This document shows, one piece after another, positions 7,807-14,267 of a DNA stretch of 26,136 nt (within the stretch, counting starts at the first letter, position 1; each line of letters opens with the position of its first letter). Source of the DNA: G020354025 sp964621455 (GTDB lineage Bacteria > Fidelibacterota > Marinisomatia > SCGC-AAA003-L08 > TS1B11). The translations under genes and the position numbers were made by a program. The notes below the pieces were generated by a model. That model was given only the letters and a program-made list of their open reading frames with translations, was not told where the DNA came from and searched no databases. The DNA is taken from contig CAZULW010000030.1 in NCBI GenBank assembly GCA_964621455.1, positions 1 to 26,136 on the forward strand, in the 5' to 3' direction.

Positions 7807-8420
7807 TATCGGCAAGCCTTGTCAAGGAGCTTCGACTGAAAACGGGGGCCGGCATGATGGATTGCAAACGGGCCCTGGAGGAAACCAACGGCGATCTGAA
7901 AAAAGCCGTCGATTATCTGCGCACGGCCGGAATTGCCCGGGCGGAACAGAAGGCAATCCGCGATACCAGTGAGGGCGTCGTGGCCTCCTATATCCATCCA
8001 GGCTCGAAGCTGGGCGTCCTCCTGGAGGTGAAGTGTGAGACCGACTTCGTTGCCAGAACCGATGGCTTTAAGCAGTTTGTCAATGACATAGCCATGCATA
8101 TCGCTGCTTTAGCACCTATGGTTGTCCACCGTGATGACATGCCGCAGGCGGTTTTGGATCATGAGAAAAAGATCTATCTCGAACAGGCCCGTCAATCAGG
8201 GAAACCGGACAACATCCTGGAAAAGATCGCCAAGGGGCGATTGGATAAGTTCTTCGCAGGTAACGTGCTTCTGGAACAGGCATTCGTCAAGGATCCCCAG
8301 AAGACCATCGGGGCCTATTTGAAGGAGACCGTCGCCGGCCTTGGCGAGAACATTGCCATCACCCGCTTCACCCGCTTCCAGCTGGGAGAAATGGGTTCCG
8401 CCGTCAGTGACAGCGCCTGA
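7803..8420 (+). CDS. tsf: elongation factor Ts
   Basis: Nucleotide-exchange factor that regenerates EF-Tu-GTP. The product is 205 residues, the short form common outside Gammaproteobacteria. The N-terminal UBA-like domain reads Val-Lys-Glu-Leu-Arg-x-Lys-Thr-Gly-Ala-Gly-Met-Met-Asp-Cys-Lys. The exchange motif Glu-Thr-Asp-Phe-Val-Ala-Arg follows near residues 79-85, and Lys-Thr-Ile-Gly-Ala-Tyr-Leu-Lys sits near the end. GTG at 7803 overlaps the rpsB stop by 4 nt, so translation is probably coupled. No other in-frame start preserves the UBA domain. Confidence 0.96.
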   Translation: MISASLVKELRLKTGAGMMDCKRALEETNGDLKKAVDYLRTAGIARAEQKAIRDTSEGVVASYIHPGSKLGVLLEVKCETDFVARTDGFKQFVNDIAMHIAALAPMVVHRDDMPQAVLDHEKKIYLEQARQSGKPDNILEKIAKGRLDKFFAGNVLLEQAFVKDPQKTIGAYLKETVAGLGENIAITRFTRFQLGEMGSAVSDSA

Positions 8421-8438
8421 TTCGTTCTCTTCCCTCCT

Positions 8439-9164
8439 ATGGCTGAGTTACCGTACCGCCGCATCCTCCTGAAGATAAGCGGTGAAATCCTTGCTGGCAA
8501 GCAGTGGTACGGTATTGAACCGACGATCGTCGGTAATCTCGCCCGCCAGGTTAAGTCCGTCGTTGACAGGGGGCTTCAGGTGGGCATCGTCATTGGCGGC
8601 GGCAATTTTTTTCGGGGTCTATCGATGGAGGCTGGCGGGCTCGACAGGGTTTCGGGGGATTACCTCGGCATGTTGGGCACCATAATGAATTCGGTGGCCT
8701 TTCAGAACGCGCTTGAAGGGATCGGGCTGGATACGAGGGTTCTATCAGCCATTTCCATCATCCAGTTAGCCGAACCGTATATCCGGCGGCGCGCCGTCCG
8801 GCACCTGGAAAAGGGACGGGTGGTCATCTGCGCCGGGGGAACCGGCAATCCCTATTTCACCACCGATACAGCGGCGGTGCTGCGGGGCATCGAAATCGGC
8901 GCGAACCTGATCCTGAAAGGCACCAAAGTAGACGGCGTCTTTGATGATGATCCCGCCACTAATCCCCAGGCAAAAAAGTTCCACCGGCTTACCTTTGAAG
9001 AGGTGATTGAAAAAAAATTGCGGGTCATGGACCTTACCGCAGTTACCTTATGCATGGAAAACCAGCTACCCATCGTGGTCTTTAACATTCAGCAGGACGG
9101 CAACCTGCTAAAGGCCGCGACCGGTGACCAGATCGGGACCTTAGTTACGGGGGAAGCGTCATGA
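8439..9164 (+). CDS. pyrH: UMP kinase
   Basis: Phosphorylates UMP to UDP in pyrimidine nucleotide synthesis; bacterial UMP kinases are hexameric amino-acid-kinase-fold enzymes. At 241 residues it is full length. Visible motifs are Leu-Leu-Lys-Ile-Ser-Gly-Glu at 10-16, Gly-Gly-Gly-Asn-Phe-Phe-Arg-Gly near 54-61, Ala-Gly-Gly-Thr-Gly-Asn-Pro-Tyr-Phe-Thr-Thr-Asp in the middle and Lys-Gly-Thr-Lys-Val-Asp-Gly-Val-Phe-Asp-Asp-Asp-Pro later. It follows tsf by 18 bp and overlaps frr by 4 nt (ATGA). Confidence 0.97.
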   Translation: MAELPYRRILLKISGEILAGKQWYGIEPTIVGNLARQVKSVVDRGLQVGIVIGGGNFFRGLSMEAGGLDRVSGDYLGMLGTIMNSVAFQNALEGIGLDTRVLSAISIIQLAEPYIRRRAVRHLEKGRVVICAGGTGNPYFTTDTAAVLRGIEIGANLILKGTKVDGVFDDDPATNPQAKKFHRLTFEEVIEKKLRVMDLTAVTLCMENQLPIVVFNIQQDGNLLKAATGDQIGTLVTGEAS

Positions 9165-9718
9165 TCAACGAACTGCACGCCAACTCAAAAGATCGCATGG
9201 AGCAGGCGGTCGAGCACGTACGCCAGGAGCTGGCCACCCTGCGCACCGGGCGGGCCAACCCCAGGATGGTGGACCATGTAAAGGTTGAATACTACGGCAG
9301 CCACCAGCCCCTGAAGACCCTGGCCAATATATCCGCCCCGGAGCCCCGCCTGCTGGTGGTAGAACCGTATGACAAAAGCCAGATCGGCAATATAGTAAAG
9401 GCCATTCAACTGGCGGACCTGGGACTCAATCCCGTCAGTGACGGCAATGTCATTCGATTGCCGGTACCGGAGCTGACGGAAGAACGCCGCAAGGAGCTGG
9501 TGAAGGTGGCCCACCAGATGGTAGAAGAAGGCAAGATAACGATGCGAAACGTGCGCAGGGACGCAAACAACGATCTCAAACAACTGGCGCAAGACCATGA
9601 CATCTCCGAGGATAACCTGCACCGCGCCATGGACAATTTCCAGGAGATCACCGATGAACATATCGTTATCCTGGACGAACTGCTGGCCGCGAAAGAGCAG
9701 GAGATTCTGCACGACTGA
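9161..9718 (+). CDS. frr: ribosome recycling factor
   Basis: Splits post-termination ribosomes together with EF-G. The 185-residue product has the family length. It shows the motifs Leu-Arg-Thr-Gly-Arg-Ala-Asn-Pro near 27-34, Val-Glu-Tyr-Tyr-Gly-Ser at 42-47, Pro-Leu-Lys-Thr-Leu-Ala-Asn-Ile, and Arg-Asn-Val-Arg-Arg-Asp-Ala-Asn in the C-terminal half. The ATG overlaps the pyrH stop. It is the last gene of the translation cluster and is followed by a strong terminator. Confidence 0.97.
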   Translation: MINELHANSKDRMEQAVEHVRQELATLRTGRANPRMVDHVKVEYYGSHQPLKTLANISAPEPRLLVVEPYDKSQIGNIVKAIQLADLGLNPVSDGNVIRLPVPELTEERRKELVKVAHQMVEEGKITMRNVRRDANNDLKQLAQDHDISEDNLHRAMDNFQEITDEHIVILDELLAAKEQEILHD

Positions 9719-9742
9719 TCCTCAGCCAAACTATTTGGAGTA

Positions 9743-9772
9743 AAAAAAGCGGGTTGTGCAACCCGCTTTTTT
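9743..9772. terminator. bidirectional Rho-independent terminator between frr and nrdJ
   Basis: A perfect 13-bp inverted repeat (9743-9755 and 9760-9772) around a 4-nt GTGC loop has a GC-rich core AGCGGGTT and arms ending in six A on one side and six T on the other. A hairpin plus U-tract therefore forms in either direction. It serves the convergent ends of frr (stop 9718) and nrdJ (stop 9797). Confidence 0.93.
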
Positions 9773-9796
9773 ATTCCCCTTGTACCTCTAGGGGGG

Positions 9797-12442
9797 TTAG
9801 CACCTGGAATAGCCGCAGCCGGGACAGTTGATGCAGCCGCTCTCGTGGATGACCGTGCCGCCGCAGCGGGGGCAGGTAGTCATGGTCTTGGGTGTACTTT
9901 CCTCGATAGTTTCCCCATCCATCGGGCGGCCGGCGTCCGGATCCGGGGCGCTGGTGAGGGCGGCGTTGTTATCGACGATTTCCCATCCTGTCCCCGACAG
10001 AACGTCGGGGCCAGACGGGTTGCGCCGGGGCCTCTGGTCGAGGTAGTCATCCAACGCCTGGCCGATGGCGTCGGGCGTGGAAAGGATCAGGCGGCCATTC
10101 TCCCAGGTGGGGCAGGGACCGCTGATGCCCTTGAGCTGTCTCACGATTTCCCGGGGGTCCACACCCGACCGCAGGGTCAATGAAATGAGCCGGCTGATGG
10201 CCTCGGCCTGGGTAGAGGCGATCCCTCCGGCCTTGCCGATGGTGGTAAAGACCTCACACAAACCCTTCTCATCCTCGTTGATCGTAATATAGAGGTTCCC
10301 TTCACCGGTTCGGACGCGCCGTGTCACGCCGTGGGTGACCTCCGGCCGCGAACGGGGGTGAAGCTGGGGACTGCCGGTCCGAATGGATCCCTTCGGGAGC
10401 AGACTTGCGTCCTCAGCCGGGGACTTTTTCCTGCTGTCCGAATGTCCCGGAAAGGGATCCCTTCCCCGAAAAGGGGTCCCTTCGGGAGATGGGGACTCGC
10501 TTGCCGTTGCCGTCTCCTGCTCCTGCGATACCTCATCTCCACCTGCCCGGGCTTGCTTATCCGAATGTCCCGGAAAGGGATCCCCTTCGGGGTCGGGATC
10601 GGAAATCAGAATCCCCTCCCGGGAGCCCTCCCGGTAGACGGTGATACCCTTCAATCCCTCGTGATAGGCTCTCAGGTAAATATCCGCCACCGTCTCCACA
10701 TCGATGTCTTCCGGCAGGTTGACCGTAGAGGAAATGGAACTGTCCACGTACTTCTGGATCACGCCCTGCATCTTGACCCGGGAATAGGGATCGATCTTGT
10801 GCGCGGTAACTACGTAGTCGGGCAGTTCCTTGTCGGTGCCGAACAGGTTCTTGATGATGGGATGGTAGACGGTGTATTCGCGGAACGCGTCCCCGTCCCC
10901 TTTGTTGTCCTTGACGCGGCGTTTGTAGGAGGTAGCAAAGATAGGCTCGATGCCGGAAGTCACCTGGGCCACGATGGCCCCGGAGCCGGTGGGCGCTACC
11001 GTTAAAATAGTAACGTTCCGGATTCCCTTGTCCCTGATGCTTTTGCGGATCTTTTCCGGCAGGTTCTTTATGAACTTGCTCTGGCGATAACCTTTCCAAT
11101 CGAAGTTGGGAAAGGGTTCCTTTTCCACTGCCAGGGCGATGGAGGCCTCGTAGGCGGTGTCCCGCATATTCCGCATAATGTCCTCAACGGCAGCCAGAGC
11201 CTCGTCGCTGTTGTAGTTGATATGCCTGCGGACAAGCATGTCGCCCAGGCCAAGGATGCCCAACCCTATACGCCGGTCCTGCGTGGCATTTTCGCGCTGG
11301 ATGGGAAGGGCGTGGCGGTCCAGGTTGTAATCGATGACGTTGTCCAGGAAGCGGGTAGCCACCCTCACCGTCTCCTTGAACTCCTTCATCATGAACTGGC
11401 CGTCCTCATCCACGAAGCGTTCCAGGTTGAGGCTCCCCAGATTGCAGCAGCCCCCATCCGGCAGGGGCTGCTCGGCGCAGGGATTGGTGGAAACAAGAGG
11501 GCTGCAATATTCCCCGTTGTGATAGTCGCACATGGTATCCCAGAAGATGAGCCCGGGCTCGGCGCTGGCGTGGGCAGCGGTGATAATCTTGTGCCACAGG
11601 TCCCGGGCCCGCACCGTTCGGTCCACTTCGCCGCTCCAGCGGAGGTCGAAATCCGCGTCCTCCTCCACCGCACGCATGAACTCGTGGGTGAGCAGGACGG
11701 AGATATTGGAATACCTTACCCTGTTCAGATCGCGCTTGATGGTGATGAACTTTTCGATGTCGGGGTGATCGACCCGGAGGGTCTGCATGTTTGCCCCCCG
11801 GCGCCCGTGCTGGGCGATGGTATTGGTGTTCGTACTGAATAGGTCCATGAACCCGATGGGGCCGCACGACTCACCACCGGTACCGATGATGGGCGAGCCT
11901 GAGGGCCGCAGGATGGAGAGGTCGTGGCCGCAGCCGCCGCCGTACTTGAAGGTCAGGGCTTCATCGATGACGGCCTGGTAGATGGCCTGGATGTCGTCTT
12001 CCTTGATGGCCACTACGTAGCAATTGTTCAGGGTGGTCTTGATATCATCACGCCCGGCCCCGTGCATGATCCGCCCGCCGGGAACGAAGCAGAAGTCCTC
12101 CAGAACGCGCAGGTACTTACGCTCCCACTCCACCCTCAATTCGTCTGTCCGCTCCACGCTGGCAATGGCCCTGGCCTGACGGACCCACAGGTCCCAGGAA
12201 TTTTTCTCTCCCGGCGCCAGGTACTTGTTCCTGAGAACGTCCTTGGCAATCTCGTCGTCCTGGTAATAGACATCCAGCGTGTACTTCTGGGGGCGTTCCT
12301 CGTCGGCGGCCTTGGGCGGCAGGGAGGCCTGGGCCATCGCTGCTATCGCGTCTTCCATCTCCTTAGGAACGGACGCGGCCTCCTCCTTGACCCTCGGCTC
12401 AGGTTCAGTGAAGGGGAACGACTCCGTTGCTTTGGCGGCCAT
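9797..12442 (-). CDS. nrdJ: adenosylcobalamin-dependent (class II) ribonucleotide reductase
   Basis: Reduces ribonucleotides to deoxyribonucleotides with a B12-generated thiyl radical, independent of oxygen. The start is the ATG at 12442, eight codons inside the longest frame, because AAGGAGAG lies 6 nt before it. The 881-residue product has the conserved Asn-Asn-Cys141-Tyr, a Gly-Gly-Gly-Cys-Gly loop, and the active-site Asn320-Pro-Cys322-Ala-Glu324 followed by Gly-Gly-Cys-Cys-Asn-Leu-Gly. Late Thr-Val-Ala-Pro-Thr-Gly-Ser is also present. After the barrel come a variable linker at about 610-700, a TSCPD domain at about 710-795, a second linker, and a zinc-ribbon end with Cys857, 860, 870, 873, 876 and 881. 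Both linkers carry palindromic DNA inserts. No nrdA/B or nrdD is in view. Confidence 0.95.
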   Translation of the reverse strand: MAAKATESFPFTEPEPRVKEEAASVPKEMEDAIAAMAQASLPPKAADEERPQKYTLDVYYQDDEIAKDVLRNKYLAPGEKNSWDLWVRQARAIASVERTDELRVEWERKYLRVLEDFCFVPGGRIMHGAGRDDIKTTLNNCYVVAIKEDDIQAIYQAVIDEALTFKYGGGCGHDLSILRPSGSPIIGTGGESCGPIGFMDLFSTNTNTIAQHGRRGANMQTLRVDHPDIEKFITIKRDLNRVRYSNISVLLTHEFMRAVEEDADFDLRWSGEVDRTVRARDLWHKIITAAHASAEPGLIFWDTMCDYHNGEYCSPLVSTNPCAEQPLPDGGCCNLGSLNLERFVDEDGQFMMKEFKETVRVATRFLDNVIDYNLDRHALPIQRENATQDRRIGLGILGLGDMLVRRHINYNSDEALAAVEDIMRNMRDTAYEASIALAVEKEPFPNFDWKGYRQSKFIKNLPEKIRKSIRDKGIRNVTILTVAPTGSGAIVAQVTSGIEPIFATSYKRRVKDNKGDGDAFREYTVYHPIIKNLFGTDKELPDYVVTAHKIDPYSRVKMQGVIQKYVDSSISSTVNLPEDIDVETVADIYLRAYHEGLKGITVYREGSREGILISDPDPEGDPFPGHSDKQARAGGDEVSQEQETATASESPSPEGTPFRGRDPFPGHSDSRKKSPAEDASLLPKGSIRTGSPQLHPRSRPEVTHGVTRRVRTGEGNLYITINEDEKGLCEVFTTIGKAGGIASTQAEAISRLISLTLRSGVDPREIVRQLKGISGPCPTWENGRLILSTPDAIGQALDDYLDQRPRRNPSGPDVLSGTGWEIVDNNAALTSAPDPDAGRPMDGETIEESTPKTMTTCPRCGGTVIHESGCINCPGCGYSRC
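9992..10016. repeat. palindromic element family A, copy 1, inside nrdJ
   Basis: CCCCGAC at 9992-9998 pairs with GTCGGGG at 10004-10010 around a 5-nt loop, followed by CCAGAC. It matches 22 of 25 positions with the copy at 16579-16603. In nrdJ it encodes part of the linker between the TSCPD domain and the zinc ribbon (residues about 810-817), read on the opposite strand from the FecR copy. Confidence 0.75.
10377..10598. repeat. three copies of palindromic element family B in the nrdJ linker
   Basis: A 25-bp direct repeat is identical at 10437-10461 and 10560-10584, beginning TCCGAATGTCCC and ending in GGGATCCC. Each copy is followed by hairpin-forming sequence: CCCCGAAAAGGGG then TCCCTTCGGGA in one, and CCCCTTCGGGG in the other. 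A shortened third copy at 10377-10400 keeps TCCGAAT, GGATCCC and TTCGGGA. In nrdJ the two full copies encode the repeated octapeptide DPFPGHSD. The reading frame stays open through all three. Confidence 0.75.
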
Positions 12443-12448
12443 GCGAGG

Positions 12449-12456
12449 CTCTCCTT
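12449..12456 (-). promoter_or_regulatory. ribosome-binding site fixing the nrdJ start
   Basis: On the minus strand AAGGAGAG lies 6 nt before the ATG at 12442, ideal spacing. The upstream in-frame ATG at 12466 has no such site, so the shorter protein is preferred. Confidence 0.8.
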
Positions 12457-12478
12457 TTTGAGACAAAACTACACCTAA

Positions 12479-12494
12479 TCCAAGCGAACTTGGA
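12479..12494 (-). other. small hairpin with TTCG loop in the nrdJ leader
   Basis: On the minus strand TCCAAG-TTCG-CTTGGA forms a 6-bp stem with a TTCG tetraloop, about 40 nt before the nrdJ start. It could stabilise the leader RNA. There is no B12-box sequence, so it is not part of a recognisable cobalamin riboswitch. Confidence 0.4.
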
Positions 12495-12540
12495 CAGCTA
12501 GGGTATTACATTTATTTAATTACTACAAACGAAACGAGCG

Positions 12541-12571
12541 AACAACTAGAAAACAACTAGCAACAAACTAG
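12541..12571. repeat. three helically phased CTAG-containing repeats upstream of nrdJ
   Basis: AACAACTAG occurs at 12541 and 12552, and AACAAACTAG at 12562, a spacing of 10-11 bp or about one helical turn. The block lies in the AT-rich leader/promoter region of nrdJ. It may be a protein-binding array or intrinsically bent DNA. No known regulator is recognised. Confidence 0.5.
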
Positions 12572-12591
12572 TAAAAAGACGCCACCCAATG

Positions 12592-12620
12592 TAGCTTGTT
12601 CAGGTTCGATGTGCAAGCTA
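12592..12620. other. 7-bp inverted repeat in the nrdJ upstream region
   Basis: TAGCTTG at 12592-12598 and CAAGCTA at 12614-12620 are exact inverted copies separated by 15 nt. They lie between the phased repeats and the NrdR-like boxes, and may form an operator or an RNA stem. Confidence 0.4.
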
Positions 12621-12634
12621 AAATGTCCGCTCTT

Positions 12635-12681
12635 ACACAATATCTAGGGCTATTTTTCCCTGGATCACAACATATGTGGGT
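12635..12681. promoter_or_regulatory. pair of NrdR-box-like operators upstream of nrdJ
   Basis: ACACAATATCTAGGGC at 12635-12650 has a perfect left half of the NrdR consensus (ACACWATAT...). A second, more degenerate palindrome around CATATG occupies 12666-12681. Their centres are 31 bp apart, the three-turn spacing characteristic of tandem NrdR boxes. NrdR represses ribonucleotide reductase genes when dATP is high. The boxes are about 190-240 bp upstream of the nrdJ start. The nrdR gene is not in the window. Confidence 0.55.
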
Positions 12682-12763
12682 AACCTGTGGGCAACTTGTT
12701 GTTAACGCTTCCGGAAGGAACCTTGATTCCCTTCGAGGCGTCAAGTAAATTTGTCCAACATTG

Positions 12764-12834
12764 GCGGGTGTAGTTCAATGGTAGAACACCAGCTTCCCAA
12801 GCTGGTTACGAGGGTTCGATTCCCTTCACCCGCT
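12764..12834 (+). tRNA. tRNA-Gly (anticodon CCC)
   Basis: A complete 71-nt cloverleaf. The acceptor stem is GCGGGTG (12764-12770) with CACCCGC (12827-12833) and discriminator T12834. The D loop contains TTCAATGGTAGAAC. The anticodon stem CCAGC/GCTGG encloses the loop TTCCCAA, giving anticodon CCC. The T arm has GGTTCGATTCC. The CCA end is not encoded. It reads glycine codon GGG. Confidence 0.96.
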
Positions 12835-12852
12835 CGAGCGCCGGGGCGCTCG
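12835..12852 (+). other. GC-rich hairpin directly 3' of tRNA-Gly
   Basis: CGAGCGCC and GGCGCTCG form a perfect inverted repeat beginning at the first base after the discriminator. No T-tract follows, so it is not a classical intrinsic terminator. It may mark the 3' end for tRNA processing or assist termination. Confidence 0.5.
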
Positions 12853-12915
12853 CCAGGGGCACCCGCAGGAACACTCGTAAGTAAGTGAATCGCACAGGAA
12901 GAGAATAGGTAAGCC

Positions 12916-14064
12916 ATGATTAGCACGATGTCATCTCGATCACGATTCTTTCATATTAGCCTCCATTATCTGATACTCCTTTTGGGGCTGGGAACGTTGC
13001 TCACGGCCCAGACCGTCCAGACCGTCACCGGCGAGGGCCTGGGGATGACCCATGACGCCGCCCTGTCCGCGGCCAAGCGGGATGCCGTGGAAAAAGGGGT
13101 TGGCGTGATAGTGGCCAGCGAAACCCTGGTAAAGAATTTCGTGGTGGCCGAGGACCGGATTCTGAGCAAGGCCAACGGCTTTGTCAAGACCTACGAGGAG
13201 CTCTCCTCCAGCCAGGGCCCTGACGGCCTGTTTACAGTGACCATCAGTGCGGTGGTGACCGATATCCTCGATGAGCTGGTAAAGGACCAGCTGGCCCTGG
13301 ACCTGCTCCTCTCGTGGGTCAGGCATCCCCGGTTCATGATAATGCTCAGCGAGCAGAACATCGACGATCCCACTTCCATCGTGGCCGAGACGGAGATCGG
13401 ACGGCTCATGGGCGCGAAGGGATTTGATATCGTCAGCCCCAGCCAGAGCGAGGCCCTGAAACAGCGGAACGTCAACGTGGCCTCCATACAGGGAGACGCC
13501 GCTCAGGCGGCGGGTGTGGCGGCGGAATTCGGCGCGGAGTATATCATCCTCGGCAACGCCAGTTCTAAAGCCGTCACCCATCCCATGCTCGGTACGCGCC
13601 TTTCGGGTCAGGCCAATATCAGCGCCCAGGTGATCCGGGCTGACAACGCCCAGGTCATAGCCCAGGAGACCTTTCACGGCAGGAGCACCCACATTGACGC
13701 TTCCACCGCCGGTGTGAACGCCCTGAAGGAAGCCGCCGGAAATCTCAGCGAGTACCTCCTGGCCGAGACAGTGAAGCGCTGGAGCCTGGAGCAGTCCAAC
13801 GCCCGCCTCCTCACCCTGCGAATCTCCGGGATCACCTACCAGACCCGCCGGCAGATCATCGAAACCCTGAAGAGCGAAATCGAGGGCATTCGGTCTGTGG
13901 ATCAGCGGAGCTTCTCGGCGGGGACGGTGACCCTGGCGGTGCAGTATACCGGCAGTAATGAAGACCTGGGTTACCAGTTAGACGGAAAAGATTTCGGCAC
14001 ATACGCCTTGGTTATTGTCGGCGAGACCCCCAACGGTTTTGACCTTACTGTCCAGGCCAAGTAG
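12916..14064 (+). CDS. FlgT-like exported protein
   Basis: A 382-residue exported protein with a signal peptide: a Leu-rich core at about 17-30, with probable cleavage near Leu-Thr-Ala-Gln. The segment at about 32-115 resembles the N-terminal domain of flagellar assembly protein T: Gly-Glu-Gly-x-Gly, then Ala-Lys-Arg-Asp-Ala-Val-Glu-Lys-Gly-Val-Gly, a Val-Lys-Asn-Phe segment and a Gly-Phe-Val-Lys-Thr-Tyr strand. The middle region, about 120-280, resembles a CsgG/FlgT-M-like periplasmic fold. The end is unassigned. No flagellar genes are present, so an envelope role is more likely than motility. The ATG at 12916 has AGG about 10 nt upstream; Met5 is an alternative start. Confidence 0.75.
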   Translation: MISTMSSRSRFFHISLHYLILLLGLGTLLTAQTVQTVTGEGLGMTHDAALSAAKRDAVEKGVGVIVASETLVKNFVVAEDRILSKANGFVKTYEELSSSQGPDGLFTVTISAVVTDILDELVKDQLALDLLLSWVRHPRFMIMLSEQNIDDPTSIVAETEIGRLMGAKGFDIVSPSQSEALKQRNVNVASIQGDAAQAAGVAAEFGAEYIILGNASSKAVTHPMLGTRLSGQANISAQVIRADNAQVIAQETFHGRSTHIDASTAGVNALKEAAGNLSEYLLAETVKRWSLEQSNARLLTLRISGITYQTRRQIIETLKSEIEGIRSVDQRSFSAGTVTLAVQYTGSNEDLGYQLDGKDFGTYALVIVGETPNGFDLTVQAK

Positions 14065-14252
14065 GACGGTCAAGCTGCACACGGCAGTCACCGGCCATGG
14101 ATGTATAGCCTGTATTGGGAAGTGGTTCCCTTTCTAGCAAGCGGGGGTTTCCCGATCCTCGGCCTGAGGGCAATACACTTGCAGATCGTAGTCTCCATAC
14201 CTACCTTTACTCTTGCTCACTTACGGATAGTATCAACTATTAACCTTCTAGC

Positions 14253-14259
14253 GGAGGAG
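14253..14259 (+). promoter_or_regulatory. strong ribosome-binding site before the TPR/SLH lipoprotein gene
   Basis: GGAGGAG lies 8 nt before the ATG at 14268 and fixes this start. The 203-bp gap from 14065 to 14267 otherwise shows no convincing gene or terminator. Its AT-rich end (around 14210-14250) may hold a promoter. Confidence 0.75.
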
Positions 14260-14267
14260 TCTGTACC

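Noticed and set aside
12467..12763. Possible cobalamin riboswitch controlling nrdJ
   Set aside because: No B12-box-like conserved core is present and only small isolated stems are seen. NrdR-type control is better supported.
12835..12852. Intrinsic terminator after the tRNA
   Set aside because: The hairpin is strong but no T-tract follows, so it is listed only as a hairpin.
12741..12926. 61-residue minus-strand ORF
   Set aside because: It is the complement of tRNA-Gly(CCC) and its flanks, a common false protein call.
12916..14064. Flagellar gene cluster suggested by FlgT similarity
   Set aside because: No other flagellar gene is in the window. FlgT/LPP20-type domains occur in non-flagellar envelope proteins.
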